A DNA stretch of 64,000 nucleotides from Deltaproteobacteria bacterium (GCA_031285295.1 JAITWK010000042.1:86967-150966), one strand, 5' to 3'. Counted from the stretch's first letter, positions 42,912 to 51,661 are shown. The notes: generated from the letters alone by a model not told the origin. Program-made: numbers and translations.

Positions 42912-44927
42912 ATGTTACTCAAGCTTTATGGACCGCACATGCACGAAAACACGCCTGATAGCAGCCCCAACCCGGCTGAAAACTTTTCCGATAATTCTGT
43001 GAATCCCAAACACGGGCAAGACGGGGCGAACAGCCTCGACCAACTCAGCCCGGACTCTTCTGACAGGCCGGACAAAATTGACCAGCCGGAAAATCCGCTT
43101 CCCGCCCTGAGTTTTGACGAACTAAGCCCGGCTTTGCGCGCGGCTGCCGAAAGCGCTGGCTGGAACTCGCTGATGCCGGTGCAGCAGTTGTCTTTGCCCT
43201 ATCTGTTGTCCGGACGGGACATCATGGTGCAATCGCGCACCGGCAGCGGTAAAACCGGCGCTTTCCTGCTGCCCGCTCTGGAGCGCCTGGACCCGAATCT
43301 CAAGGCCTGTCAGGCTATGGTGCTGGTGCCTACCCGCGAACTGGCCCTGCAAGTGGAGCAGGAGGCGGCAACGCTGTTCGCCGGTTCCGGTCTGGAAGCG
43401 GTGGCCGTTTATGGCGGCGTCGGCTATGGCAAGCAAAAAGAAGCTCTGGCCAGAGGTGCGCAACTGGTGGTGGGTACGCCCGGACGCGCCCTGGATCACC
43501 TGCTAAGCCGCAACTTTAATCTTGAGGCTTTGCAGATGCTGGTGCTGGATGAAGCCGACCGCATGCTCTCAATCGGCTTTTACCCGGATATGAAGGAAGT
43601 GCAGCGCTATCTGCCCCGGCGGCGCATTCCCGTGCATTTCTTCTCCGCCACCTACCCGGCCCAGGTGCTGCGCGTGGCCAAGGAGTTCATGCCCAAGCCG
43701 GAAATGCTCAGCCTCAGCCATTCGCAAGTGCATATCGCCTCCATGGAGCATATTTACTACCCGGTAAAGCCCATGGAAAAAGATCGCGTACTCATTCGCA
43801 TCATCGAGCTGGAAAGCCCGGGCGCGGCCATTATTTTTTGCAACACCAGATCCAATGTGCATTATGTTACTGCCGTGCTCAAGGGCTTTGGTTACAACGC
43901 CGATGAACTTTCTTCGGATTTGACGCAAAATCAGCGCGAACAGGTGCTAAAAGCCATGCGGCGCGGTGATTTGCGCTTTTTGGTGGCTACGGATGTGGCC
44001 GGGCGCGGCATTGATATTCCGGAGCTTTCCCACGTTATTTTGTACGAACCGCCCGAAGATCATGAATCATATGTGCATCGGGCCGGGCGCACCGGGCGGG
44101 CCGGAGCGGGCGGCACAGTCATTTCGCTGGTCGATGTAATGCAAAAGACGGAACTGATGCGCATCGGCAAGCATTATAAAATAGAGCTTAAGGAAAGAAG
44201 TATTCCGGACGAGGAAAAACTGGCCGCTGTGGTGGGTGAACGCCTGACCAGCCTGCTGGAAGCGCGCCTGCGCAAGCTCACCAGCCTGCAAAAAGAACGG
44301 CTGCGCCGCTTCATGCCGCTGGCCGCAAGCCTCTCCAGGGAAGATGATTCGTTGACCCTGCTGGCCATGCTGCTGGACGAACAATACTACCAGAGCCTGC
44401 ATACCCGGATTCCCGGCGCGTCCGATACGCCAAGCGTACATAACGCACCGGGCGAAAAAAACAGACCGGGCGAAAAGGGCGAAGAAAAAAAACCGGCTGC
44501 AAACAACCGCAGATCCGGACGAAACTCTGACCGGAGGCGTGAGCAGAAACCAGAACAAAAGCCCGCTCAACAGCCTGAACAAAAAACGGAACAGAAGCCA
44601 GCACCGGAGCTTGAGCAGAAGCCGACTCCCAAGCCCGCTCCAAAGCCTGCGCCGGAGCCTGAACAGAAGCCCGTTCAGAACCCCGATCAGGCGACCAAGC
44701 CGAAATCTGCGCGAAGACCGGCTAAAAAGCGTGAACAGAAGCCAGAACAGACTTCCGGCAAGCCAGAAAGTCCCAAGGCTGACCGCAACGAAGGCTCAAA
44801 GGCTGATCAGGCTATAAACGACAGCACCGACAAACCTAAAAACGACAATGCCGACAAACCTGCGGCCAACAAAAAAGCCACGCCGCGCAAAACCTCCATT
44901 TTCGGCCTGCGTCCTGGCGGGGAATAA
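42912..44927 (+). CDS. DEAD-box RNA helicase with Gln/Lys/Pro repeat tail
   Basis: The 671-residue protein has a 55-residue polar leader and the full helicase core: Q motif region, motif I SRTGSGKTGAFLLPAL, PTRELALQ, TPGRALDHL, DEAD in LVLDEADRMLSIGFYPD, SAT, and motif VI YVHRAGRTGRAGAGG. The last 180 residues are low-complexity, with repeats of the type EQKPxPxP, and end in a basic segment, as in other RNA-binding helicase tails. An internal start at 42939 (MHENTPDS) is equally possible, since neither has a clear ribosome-binding site. Role: RNA remodelling or ribosome assembly, probably in cold or stress. Confidence 0.92.
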   Translation: MLLKLYGPHMHENTPDSSPNPAENFSDNSVNPKHGQDGANSLDQLSPDSSDRPDKIDQPENPLPALSFDELSPALRAAAESAGWNSLMPVQQLSLPYLLSGRDIMVQSRTGSGKTGAFLLPALERLDPNLKACQAMVLVPTRELALQVEQEAATLFAGSGLEAVAVYGGVGYGKQKEALARGAQLVVGTPGRALDHLLSRNFNLEALQMLVLDEADRMLSIGFYPDMKEVQRYLPRRRIPVHFFSATYPAQVLRVAKEFMPKPEMLSLSHSQVHIASMEHIYYPVKPMEKDRVLIRIIELESPGAAIIFCNTRSNVHYVTAVLKGFGYNADELSSDLTQNQREQVLKAMRRGDLRFLVATDVAGRGIDIPELSHVILYEPPEDHESYVHRAGRTGRAGAGGTVISLVDVMQKTELMRIGKHYKIELKERSIPDEEKLAAVVGERLTSLLEARLRKLTSLQKERLRRFMPLAASLSREDDSLTLLAMLLDEQYYQSLHTRIPGASDTPSVHNAPGEKNRPGEKGEEKKPAANNRRSGRNSDRRREQKPEQKPAQQPEQKTEQKPAPELEQKPTPKPAPKPAPEPEQKPVQNPDQATKPKSARRPAKKREQKPEQTSGKPESPKADRNEGSKADQAINDSTDKPKNDNADKPAANKKATPRKTSIFGLRPGGE

Positions 44928-44940
44928 TATCCCATAAAAA

Positions 44941-45005
44941 ATCCGGTCTTTTTTGCGGAAGGACTGTACTTTTGTAGTACAGAGCCGCTGCAGAAAAGAC
45001 CGGAT
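44941..45005. terminator. Long bidirectional terminator hairpin
   Basis: ATCCGGTCTTTT pairs with AAAAGACCGGAT, with an inner CTGTAC/GTACAG stem. It lies between the convergent genes ending at 44927 and 45040. Confidence 0.8.
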
Positions 45006-45039
45006 AACGCAGCTATAAAAAAATGATTTAAGTCCGCCC

Positions 45040-45420
45040 TTACTCGGCGGCGCTCTCCGGACAGCCCTCTGCGCAATTCTCCGCGCTATTCTCCGGGCTG
45101 TAAAAACGAGCCACGCAATCGGCGCAGTATTCAACGCCGTTGTTCTGCTCTTCGGCCAGGAACAGGCGCATATAATCCATATATTCCGACTGGCTATACA
45201 ACTCGTAATCATCTAGCCATTCCTCCGGGGCCACCCACTGCTCTTCCACATTGAGCTTGACCGCCTTGTCACGCTCAAAATGTCCGCAACAGGTAAGCTT
45301 GCCATCAGGCAGGGCAAACTTGTCCGTTTCCGTATCCAGTTCAGCCAGCAACAGATGGTTGCACTTGCAATTCCCGGCCAGACCCTCCGGGGCTATTCTA
45401 AAAAAGTAGGTTTGCTTCAT
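45040..45420 (-). CDS. Hypothetical Cys-containing acidic protein
   Basis: The 126-residue protein starts ten bases after AGGAG. Cysteine groups NCKCNH, LTCCGHFERD, YCADC and C-terminal NCAEGCPE could bind a metal ion. The rest is acidic with Glu/Asp-Tyr segments (EEWLDDYELYSQSEYMDYMR). There is no signal peptide or membrane segment. It is a single gene between two terminators. I do not recognise a family. Confidence 0.7.
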   Translation of the reverse strand: MKQTYFFRIAPEGLAGNCKCNHLLLAELDTETDKFALPDGKLTCCGHFERDKAVKLNVEEQWVAPEEWLDDYELYSQSEYMDYMRLFLAEEQNNGVEYCADCVARFYSPENSAENCAEGCPESAAE

Positions 45421-45504
45421 TACTATTATTCTCCTTCATGCGTTAATATTCCTGACAGTACTGTAACGAGGCGGGTTGCTGTGCAAAAAGACGCCCGTTA
45501 CTGT

Positions 45505-46641
45505 CTAATCGGTTTTGGGGCCAGCCGCGAAATCGGCTATCTCACACATACGCCCCGGTATATCTATGCCCTGCGGGCAGCGCTCCAGGCAGGCTCCGCA
45601 ACCAACGCAATTATGCGCCCGCTCGGATTCGGCCAGATAGTCGTAATAAATATGGAACAAACGGCGCGATTTTTTGACACAGTAAAGATTATAAACCGTA
45701 AACACGCGCGGGATGTCCACACCGGAGGGGCAATCCATGCAGTAGCGGCAACCGGTGCAAGGTATAACGCTGGACGAGCGATAAACATTAACGGCCCGCT
45801 CAATTGCCTCCCGCTCGGTTTCATCCAGCGGCTTGAAAGCCTGCATGGTTGCAAGGTTATCTTCCACCTGCTCCTGGTTGCTCATGCCGCTAAGCACGGT
45901 AAGCACACCAGGCAACGAAGCCGCGTAGCGCAAAGCCCAGGAAGCGATGCTCGGCTTGGGGTTTACGGCCCGCAAAATCGCGTTGCCTTCGTCGCCCAGG
46001 TCGGCCAGAGCTCCGCCGCGTATCGGCTCCATTACAATCACCGGCAGTTTTCTTTCCGCAAGCAGTGCGTATTGCCGTGCGGCGTCCAAATCCTGCCAGT
46101 CGAGATAGTTTAACTGAAGCTGCCCGAAATCCCACTCATGGTTATCCAGCACGCGCTCAAGCACCGGCGGCGCATCGTGGAAGGAAAAGCCCAGATGCTT
46201 GATCAGGCCCTGTTCCTTTTTGCGGCGCAAAATGCCGTAAATATCGTATTTAAGCGCTATATCATACGTCACGCGGGAAACTCGGTGCAGGAGGTAAAAA
46301 TCGAAGTAATCGACCCGGCAGCGCTTTAGCTGCTCATCAAAAATGCGTTCCACCTGATCCGCCGAAGTAATATCCCAGGTGGGCATTTTGGTAGCCAGGC
46401 AGTAGCTTTCGCGCGGGTAGCGCGAGAGAGAGCGTCCGGCAAAAGGCTCGCTCAGTCCGTCGTGATAAAGATAGGCCGTATCATAATAGTTGACGCCCCT
46501 GGACATGGCCAGATCCACCATGGCTTCGGCCTTTTCATAATCTATATCCTGCTTGCCGGCCTGTTGCAGGGGCAGACGCATGAAGCCAAAGCCGAGCAGG
46601 GAAATTTCACGTCCGATACTGGTAAAAAGGCGCTTTTCCAT
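45505..46641 (-). CDS. Aldo/keto reductase with C-terminal 4Fe-4S ferredoxin domain
   Basis: The 378-residue protein has an AKR barrel: LGFGFMRLPL, then DTAYLYHDG with the catalytic Tyr and Asp, and the YFDFYLLHRVSR segment. At the C-terminus a ferredoxin-like region has IPCTGCRYCMDCPSGVDIP and HNCVGCGACLERCPQGIDIP. This domain pair is common in anaerobes and likely transfers electrons from ferredoxin to small carbonyl substrates; the substrate cannot be read from sequence. GGAGGGC precedes the start. Confidence 0.92.
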   Translation of the reverse strand: MEKRLFTSIGREISLLGFGFMRLPLQQAGKQDIDYEKAEAMVDLAMSRGVNYYDTAYLYHDGLSEPFAGRSLSRYPRESYCLATKMPTWDITSADQVERIFDEQLKRCRVDYFDFYLLHRVSRVTYDIALKYDIYGILRRKKEQGLIKHLGFSFHDAPPVLERVLDNHEWDFGQLQLNYLDWQDLDAARQYALLAERKLPVIVMEPIRGGALADLGDEGNAILRAVNPKPSIASWALRYAASLPGVLTVLSGMSNQEQVEDNLATMQAFKPLDETEREAIERAVNVYRSSSVIPCTGCRYCMDCPSGVDIPRVFTVYNLYCVKKSRRLFHIYYDYLAESERAHNCVGCGACLERCPQGIDIPGRMCEIADFAAGPKTD

Positions 46642-46752
46642 AAAGCCCTCCTCAAAATTGGTGTTTAGCTTCGCTTGAATAATATTCCGTTTTGCTTACA
46701 ACGCAGCCGCGCAAAAGTACAGTACGCCGGTTAAAAACTTGATCACACCAAC

Positions 46753-46781
46753 TTGCCAGCCGCGAGCGCCAGGCGTAGAAT
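46753..46781 (+). promoter_or_regulatory. Possible sigma-70 promoter upstream of the larC-like gene
   Basis: TTGCCA (46753-46758), a 17-base spacer and TAGAAT (46776-46781) lie 58 bases before the larC-like ATG on the same strand. The match is moderate, and no other promoter is evident in the gap from 46642 to 46839. Confidence 0.35.
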
Positions 46782-46839
46782 ACGGCAGATTGACCAAAGG
46801 CCCCAAAAGCACAAGCAAATATAAAAAGCAGTTGTCACC

Positions 46840-47802
46840 ATGACCGCACACCAACACACCAAAGCCAAGCATTCCCACGCTCATACTCATGAACACGCGC
46901 ACGCGCACGAGCATCACCCCGGCCACCAGCATGAACATGAGCATGCACAAGAACATCAACATACTCACCCGCATGATCATTCGCACGAGCACGCGCATGA
47001 GCATTCACATGAACACTCCCACGGACATGGTCATGAACACTCTCATGAGCATGCATACGGTCACTGCCATGCGCAGGGAAAAATCCTGACCGTACGGGCC
47101 AGCTCCGGGCTTTCCGGCGATATGATGCTGAGCGGGCTGGCCGCTATTGCCGGGCTGGATAACGCCGCCCTGCGGGATCTGGCCGCCGAATTGAAGCTGC
47201 CGGAACTGGCCGACTGCCTCCGGCTGGAAGAGCGCGAAGTTAACGCCATTTCCGGCTGGGGCTGCGCCATCAGCCTGCCGCATGAGCACGCGCACCGCAA
47301 TCTGGCCGATATCGAAGCTATTGTCGCGGCCTCGGACCTGCCCGACCAGGCGCGGGAGCTTTCCGTCAAGGCGTTCCGGATTCTGGCCGAAGCCGAAGCT
47401 GCCGTGCATGGGAAAAAACCGGCTGAAGTTACCTTTCATGAAGTTGGCGCCCTCGACAGCATTCTGGATATCTGCCTGGCCTGCCGCCTTTATGGCCTGC
47501 TGGAACTGGATCGCTTTGTGTGCAGTCCGCTGCCGCTGGCCGACGGAGTGATCAACTGTGCGCACGGTGCGCTGGCCTCCCCTGCTCCGGCTGTGCTGCG
47601 CATGCTTGCGGGAATTCCGGTACGCGGCTTTAGCGGCGCGGGCGAAACCGTCACCCCCACGGCGCTGGCCCTGCTCAAGGCTCTGGGAGCAGATTTCGGC
47701 CCCTGGCCCGCCATGCGGGTAGAGCGCACCGCCATCAGCTTTGGCAGCAAAGTGTTTATGGACGCTCCCAATGGCGCTATCTGGGCCTTGGGCTCCTGGT
47801 AG
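46840..47802 (+). CDS. larC: LarC1-like nickel insertion protein with His-rich N-terminus
   Basis: The 320-residue protein has an N-terminal region of about 80 residues consisting mainly of His with Glu/Ala/Ser (for example HEHAHEHSHEHSHGHGHEHS), probably a nickel store. The LarC1 domain follows: SGLSGDMMLSGLAAIAGLD, EVTFHEVGALDSILDI, SPLPLADGVINCAHGALASP, and GAGETVTPTALALLKALGAD. LarC installs nickel into the pincer cofactor of lactate racemase and related enzymes. The LarC2 domain normally fused or frameshifted behind it is absent: the frame ends at TAG 47800-47802, which lies inside a palindromic repeat. Activity is therefore doubtful. Confidence 0.82.
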   Translation: MTAHQHTKAKHSHAHTHEHAHAHEHHPGHQHEHEHAQEHQHTHPHDHSHEHAHEHSHEHSHGHGHEHSHEHAYGHCHAQGKILTVRASSGLSGDMMLSGLAAIAGLDNAALRDLAAELKLPELADCLRLEEREVNAISGWGCAISLPHEHAHRNLADIEAIVAASDLPDQARELSVKAFRILAEAEAAVHGKKPAEVTFHEVGALDSILDICLACRLYGLLELDRFVCSPLPLADGVINCAHGALASPAPAVLRMLAGIPVRGFSGAGETVTPTALALLKALGADFGPWPAMRVERTAISFGSKVFMDAPNGAIWALGSW

Positions 47803-47924
47803 AGCCTATTTTTGCCGTGATACTTCGTCAGGCATCGTTTTTTGCTCCGGTCGAGTACCAAAAGAGTACACTTCCTTCGCAAAAAACTCGCCTTCCTAGT
47901 CTGACGACAAAACTAGACTCTACC
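47798..47924. repeat. Palindromic repeat element, 127 bp copy
   Basis: It starts GGTAGAGCCTATTTTTGCCG and ends ACTAGACTCTACC. Its reverse complement aligns with 61477-61605 at roughly 100 of 127 positions. The terminal inverted repeats and the inner GTACTC/GTGTACTC regions are shared. It overlaps the stop codon of the larC-like gene and ends 26 bases before the next gene. Confidence 0.88.
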
Positions 47925-47950
47925 AAGTAATCGTAATGGAGTTATAAATA

Positions 47951-48307
47951 ATGGCTTTTCCGCACTCTGCGCCGTTGATCACCATCGGCCTGTTGCTTTG
48001 TTCCAATATTTTCATGACCGCCGCCTGGTACGGACACCTAAAATTTCCCGCCGTCTCGCTCTGGCGGGTGGTGCTGATCAGTTGGGGTATCGCCTTTTTC
48101 GAGTATTGCCTGCAAGTTCCGGCCAATCGTTATGGCTTCGGTTATTTCAATGCCGCCGAGCTTAAAACCATTCAGGAAGTGCTGTCGCTTAGCGTCTTCA
48201 TGGTTTTTGCCGTTTTTTATCTGGGCGAACCGCTAAAATGGAACTACTTGCTCGGCTTCGCCATGATTGTGGCGGCGGCTTTTGTCATTTTCCACGACTG
48301 GAAATAA
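47951..48307 (+). CDS. DUF486 (DMT-like) membrane protein
   Basis: The 118-residue protein has four hydrophobic helices (PLITIGLLLCSNIFMTAAWY, then VVLISWGIAFFEYCLQVPAN, VLSLSVFMVFAVFYLGEPL, NYLLGFAMIVAAAFVIFHDW) with the family pattern CLQVPANRYGFGYFNAAELK. DUF486 proteins resemble half of a drug/metabolite transporter and their substrate is unknown. TGGAG lies eleven bases before the ATG. Confidence 0.9.
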   Translation: MAFPHSAPLITIGLLLCSNIFMTAAWYGHLKFPAVSLWRVVLISWGIAFFEYCLQVPANRYGFGYFNAAELKTIQEVLSLSVFMVFAVFYLGEPLKWNYLLGFAMIVAAAFVIFHDWK

Positions 48308-48308
48308 G

Positions 48309-48330
48309 GGCGGCAAAATAAGGCGCTGCC
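48309..48330. repeat. Degenerate arm of the palindromic repeat family
   Basis: GGCGGCAAAATAAGGCGCTGCC resembles the right arm ACGGCAAAATGAGGCACTACC of the 61477-61605 element. It begins two bases after the DUF486 stop codon. A single short match, so less certain than the other copies. Confidence 0.5.
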
Positions 48331-48455
48331 AAATTTGCTCAAAATGTAGGGCCACTATGAAATGTGAATACTTGACGGGAATTGGCGACAGAGGCATACT
48401 CTTTTGTCAGATCCGTGCAATTTACAATGACCACACGCAGTCCAGGAGATAATCC

Positions 48456-49631
48456 ATGAGAAGCATCGGAACGCAAGCCTTCGGCATACGCCTGCCCATA
48501 ATCAGCCGGGGCGACGATTTGGCCTCCATTGTAGCGGATTCGCTTTATCAGGCTACCGCCGCCAATTCCCTTACCCTGCGCCCAACCGACGTTGTGGGCA
48601 TTACCGAGGCCATGCTGGCCAAGGCCCAGGGCAACTTCGTGCGCATAGACGATATCGCGGCCGACATCCGCGCAAAATTTCCCGGCGGTACTTTTGGTTT
48701 GGTATTTCCTATTCTCAGCCGTAACCGCTTCCTGAACATTCTCAAAGGTATTTCGCGCGGCGCAAAAAAAGTGCATGTGCTGTTGCAGTATCCGGGTGAC
48801 GAAGTTGGCAACCCGATCATGGAACGCAGCGACGCCGACCGCCTGTTTGATACCGGCAAAAACTTTTTCAGCGCCAAGGAATTCCGCGCCCTGACCGGCG
48901 AATTTCGCCACCCCTTCACCGGAGTGGATTATATTTCGCTCTATCAGGAAGTTGGCGACAATATTGAGATACATCTTTCCAATGATCCCCGGCGCATTCT
49001 GGAATTGACCGAGCATGTGCTGGTTGGCGAGATACATTCCCGCGAACAGACGCGGCAGCGCCTGCTGCGGGCCGGAGCAAAAACCGTCTATACGCTGGCT
49101 GATGTGCTGTCCGCTTCGGTTAACGGCAGCGGTTTCAACCCCGATTACGGCATTCTTGGCTCCAACCTTTCTACCGACGATGAACTAAAGCTCTTTCCGC
49201 GCGACTGTGACAACTTTGTGCGCCTGGTGCGTGACAAAATCGCGGAAAAATTCGGTGTAACCCCGGAAGTGCTCATCTACGGCGATGGCGCTTTTAAAGA
49301 TCCGCAAGCCGGTATTTGGGAACTGGCCGACCCGGTGGTCTCGCCCGGCTTTACCTCCGGCCTGATCGGACGGCCCAATGAAATAAAAATCAAATACGTG
49401 GCGGAAAACCTTCTGCACAACATGTCCGGCCAGGAAAAAACCGACGCCGTAACCGAGATGATCCGCGCCAAAAACCGCGAACACGGCAAATCCTGCGCCA
49501 GCGAAGGCACCACCCCGCGCAACTATGTAGACCTGCTGGGCAGCCTCTGCGACCTTATCAGCGGCAGCGGCGACAAAGGCACCCCGGTGGTGCTGATTCA
49601 GGGGTATTTTGACGATTATTCGAGTTTGTAG
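48456..49631 (+). CDS. CofE-like coenzyme F420-0:L-glutamate ligase family protein
   Basis: The 391-residue protein shows the F420 ligase family pattern: GIRLPIISRGDDLASIVADS at the start, RPTDVVGITEAMLAKAQGNF, an acidic DCDNFVRLVRDKI segment, and LIYGDGAFKDPQAGIWELAD. The archaeal enzyme adds glutamate to F420-0. Sulfate reducers encode homologues without a known F420 pathway, so the substrate here is uncertain. It is monocistronic, preceded by CCAGGAGA and followed by a palindromic hairpin. Confidence 0.82.
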   Translation: MRSIGTQAFGIRLPIISRGDDLASIVADSLYQATAANSLTLRPTDVVGITEAMLAKAQGNFVRIDDIAADIRAKFPGGTFGLVFPILSRNRFLNILKGISRGAKKVHVLLQYPGDEVGNPIMERSDADRLFDTGKNFFSAKEFRALTGEFRHPFTGVDYISLYQEVGDNIEIHLSNDPRRILELTEHVLVGEIHSREQTRQRLLRAGAKTVYTLADVLSASVNGSGFNPDYGILGSNLSTDDELKLFPRDCDNFVRLVRDKIAEKFGVTPEVLIYGDGAFKDPQAGIWELADPVVSPGFTSGLIGRPNEIKIKYVAENLLHNMSGQEKTDAVTEMIRAKNREHGKSCASEGTTPRNYVDLLGSLCDLISGSGDKGTPVVLIQGYFDDYSSL

Positions 49632-49667
49632 AAATCAGCAGAATTCCAGTCAGTAGTAGAAACGATT

Positions 49668-49690
49668 CAGGGGAGGCCATGCCTCCCCTG
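49668..49690. terminator. Hairpin after the CofE-like gene
   Basis: CAGGGGAGGC-CAT-GCCTCCCCTG is a perfect 10-bp stem between the convergent genes ending at 49631 and 49717. The downstream U-run is weak. Confidence 0.6.
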
Positions 49691-49716
49691 TGTATTTGTG
49701 CGACAATCTCAGGTAG

Positions 49717-50295
49717 CTAATCAAACACATCATGCAGCACATCCGCCACGATCATTGTGGCAGTGCCTACCAGCACCAAATCCCTGCCCGCAACGCGCCA
49801 CTCATAGCCCGGATGCACCGGTAATTGCCGCAGCATTTTTGCCGAAACATTCTTTTTTGCTATGCCGGGAGGCAACGGCTTACCCCGCATCAGGTTTTTC
49901 TGAATACCGGGAGGCAATGGCTCATAGCCTATCAAATTATTGCTGCGGGCAATATCCTGAGCGGCCAGGGCCGTGATGCCAGCAGTCACCAAGACGGCCG
50001 CCAGATCAACCTCGTCATAGTCGGAACCGCTGCCCCTGTGCTGACCTTTACCGCCATAATTGTGTGAACCTTTTCCACCGCCACTATGTTGACCTGTTCT
50101 TCCACCCTTGTGCTGTTCGTTTCCTCCGCCTTTATGCTGCTCATTCCCGCCGCCTTTATGCGGGCCTTTCCCGCCGCCCTTCACCGAATTGCCCTTGCCC
50201 TGCGGGGGAGCTGCCGCCGCCATGGGCGCTGAAATAATGGCAAAAGCCATAAAGGCCACCAACATACACATCGCTGCATATCGGAAAATGTTCAT
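49717..50295 (-). CDS. CigR-like secreted protein with Gly/His-rich repeats
   Basis: The 192-residue protein starts at MNIFRYAA with a signal peptide (MLVAFMAFAIISAPMAAAA). A low-complexity region of GGGNEQHKGGGNEQHKGG-type repeats follows. The C-terminal domain reads LPPGIQKNLMRGKPLPPGIA and YEWRVAGRDLVLVGTATMIV, the RcnB/CigR family pattern. CigR is an inner-membrane or secreted modulator in Salmonella; the role here is unknown. The Gly/His repeats may bind metal. A 16-codon longer start is unlikely. Confidence 0.8.
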   Translation of the reverse strand: MNIFRYAAMCMLVAFMAFAIISAPMAAAAPPQGKGNSVKGGGKGPHKGGGNEQHKGGGNEQHKGGRTGQHSGGGKGSHNYGGKGQHRGSGSDYDEVDLAAVLVTAGITALAAQDIARSNNLIGYEPLPPGIQKNLMRGKPLPPGIAKKNVSAKMLRQLPVHPGYEWRVAGRDLVLVGTATMIVADVLHDVFD

Positions 50296-50505
50296 AATCC
50301 CCCCTGATGCTGAAATAAAAAAACAGAAGCGTATCCTGAGCATCCCTACCGAACCGATCTTAAAAACTGTTTAAGCCATATATTTTTTCCATCTACCCAA
50401 GCAATTACAAATTCATTGATAAAATGGCGCATTCAACAAAAACAGGCGTTAGCGTTCTCATGCAGGCATTCGTTGTTCCTTTTGCTGCTTGCTTCAATAC
50501 AATGA

Positions 50506-50655
50506 GTTGCCAATTTCGCCAACGGCGTTGGCAAAATTAGAGGCGGCGGTATCGGCGTTTCTGAATACGAACTGACTCGCGCCTTACCGGACAATTTGAA
50601 ATCCAGCCTGCCCACAGTTGAGGAAATCGAGGAACGGCTTGAGGAAAAAGCGTAA
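50506..50655 (+). pseudogene. Remnant of a DUF1016/YhcG-like nuclease C-terminus
   Basis: Immediately after an in-frame TGA, the frame reads VANFANGVGKIRGGGIGVSE then YELTRALPDNLKSSLPTVEE and ends EIEERLEEKA. The GIGVSEYELTRALPDNLKSSLP piece resembles the C-terminus of YhcG-family PDDEXK nucleases (often written PIGVSxYxLTxxLPxxLKxSLP). There is no start and no preceding domain, so only the tail remains. The identification rests on a short stretch recalled from memory. Confidence 0.5.
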
Positions 50656-50822
50656 TAGCTGCCGACTAATGATAGTTTGGCCGACAAGCAAGGCAACAGT
50701 CTTGACAGTGGCATTTAGCAGAGTTATCTAAAAAGGGAACCCCGGCTACTGCGCAAACAGAAACCGGGGCTGGTGCGGCGCGTTAGCGCCCGTTACACGG
50801 TTACCGCCACGTTCCACTTTTA

Positions 50823-50853
50823 GGCCTCGATCAGTTACGAGCTGATCGAGGCC
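50823..50853. terminator. Perfect 12-bp stem hairpin
   Basis: GGCCTCGATCAG-TTACGAG-CTGATCGAGGCC lies eight bases after the micro-ORF that follows on the minus strand. The stem is strong; the U-run on the minus side is short (TAAAAGTGG follows). Confidence 0.7.
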
Positions 50854-50860
50854 AACTTAT

Positions 50861-50938
50861 TTACTGAGCGTCAGACGCCAGTAAAAGGACCATTGCCAGC
50901 GCGATTACTATCGCAGCGAAAAAGCTTCGCATAGGCAT
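50861..50938 (-). CDS. 25-residue hydrophobic peptide with strong ribosome-binding site
   Basis: MPMRSFFAAIVIALAMVLLL followed by ASDAQ, preceded by AAGGAAGG six bases before the ATG. It consists of a short basic N-terminus and one membrane helix. The hairpin at 50823-50853 follows the stop directly. Such a layout is seen in type I toxins and in small membrane regulators, but no antisense RNA was identified. The gap 50656-51047 otherwise holds only a GC-rich hairpin near 50738-50772. Confidence 0.5.
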   Translation of the reverse strand: MPMRSFFAAIVIALAMVLLLASDAQ

Positions 50939-51047
50939 AGACCTTCCTTTCCGTTTGCGCCGCACCAGCGCATGGGTGGATAGGGTAGCCGTGCAGAAGT
51001 AAATTAGCCTAAAAACATTATACTTACAAGGCAGTTGCGCATTAGGC

Positions 51048-51596
51048 CTAGCTTTTTCTCAATGATTCGTGCTGGATCACATACCGCATAGCTACGCGAT
51101 TACTCAGCCCCCGCGCTTGTTCGTCACGCAAAATATCTTTTATGAAATCCGGTTGATTTTCAGCATCCAGAATAGCGAAACCGAGTTTTTGATAAAACGG
51201 CGCATTCCAGGGGATGTAGGAAAAAGTAGTAAGATAAAGATACGGAAATCCGGCTTTTGCCACCTGATCAATAATCTGCAAAACCAAAGTCCTGCCAAGC
51301 CCCTTTCGCCCGTGCTGCGGGTGAACATCCATTTGGGCAAGTAACGCTGAACCATCTATATTTTGCCAAAAGGCATATCCCACAGGAACTTGATCGGCAT
51401 CCACGGCCACCAACAAGCGGCCTTGATTGATGGCGTCTTCAAAAATATCATGAGGAACCCGCTCCGCCAGAATATTTTCGGGGAGTGAACCTGTGTGAAA
51501 AATAGTGCCCGCCGCCGCTTCTATTGAAGCTAGGAGGAGGATGTCGAGAAGCTTTGCAGGCTGTAGGATGTAACTGCTAGTATGGGTATAGCTCAT
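51048..51596 (-). CDS. GNAT-family N-acetyltransferase
   Basis: The 182-residue protein shows the acetyl-CoA site in LLAQMDVHPQHGRKGLGRTL (motif A, Q/RxxGxG/A type), a following helix (VLQIIDQVAKAGFPYLYLTT) and the motif B segment NAPFYQKLGFAILDAENQPD. The substrate cannot be inferred. It is monocistronic, next to the AT-rich ATPase module, with 65 bases to the module's end. Confidence 0.88.
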   Translation of the reverse strand: MSYTHTSSYILQPAKLLDILLLASIEAAAGTIFHTGSLPENILAERVPHDIFEDAINQGRLLVAVDADQVPVGYAFWQNIDGSALLAQMDVHPQHGRKGLGRTLVLQIIDQVAKAGFPYLYLTTFSYIPWNAPFYQKLGFAILDAENQPDFIKDILRDEQARGLSNRVAMRYVIQHESLRKS

Positions 51597-51661
51597 TTAA
51601 AATATGTTAGAATACAATAAAACAATTTATATAGCCACATACTATAAGGAAATATTATGCA

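Noticed and set aside
47803..47950. larC2 reached by programmed frameshift after larC1
   Set aside because: No LarC2-like residues in any frame; the gap is taken up by the palindromic repeat.
50433..50714. Minus-strand frame of 93 codons
   Set aside because: No ribosome-binding site or recognisable composition, and it is antisense to the better supported nuclease remnant.
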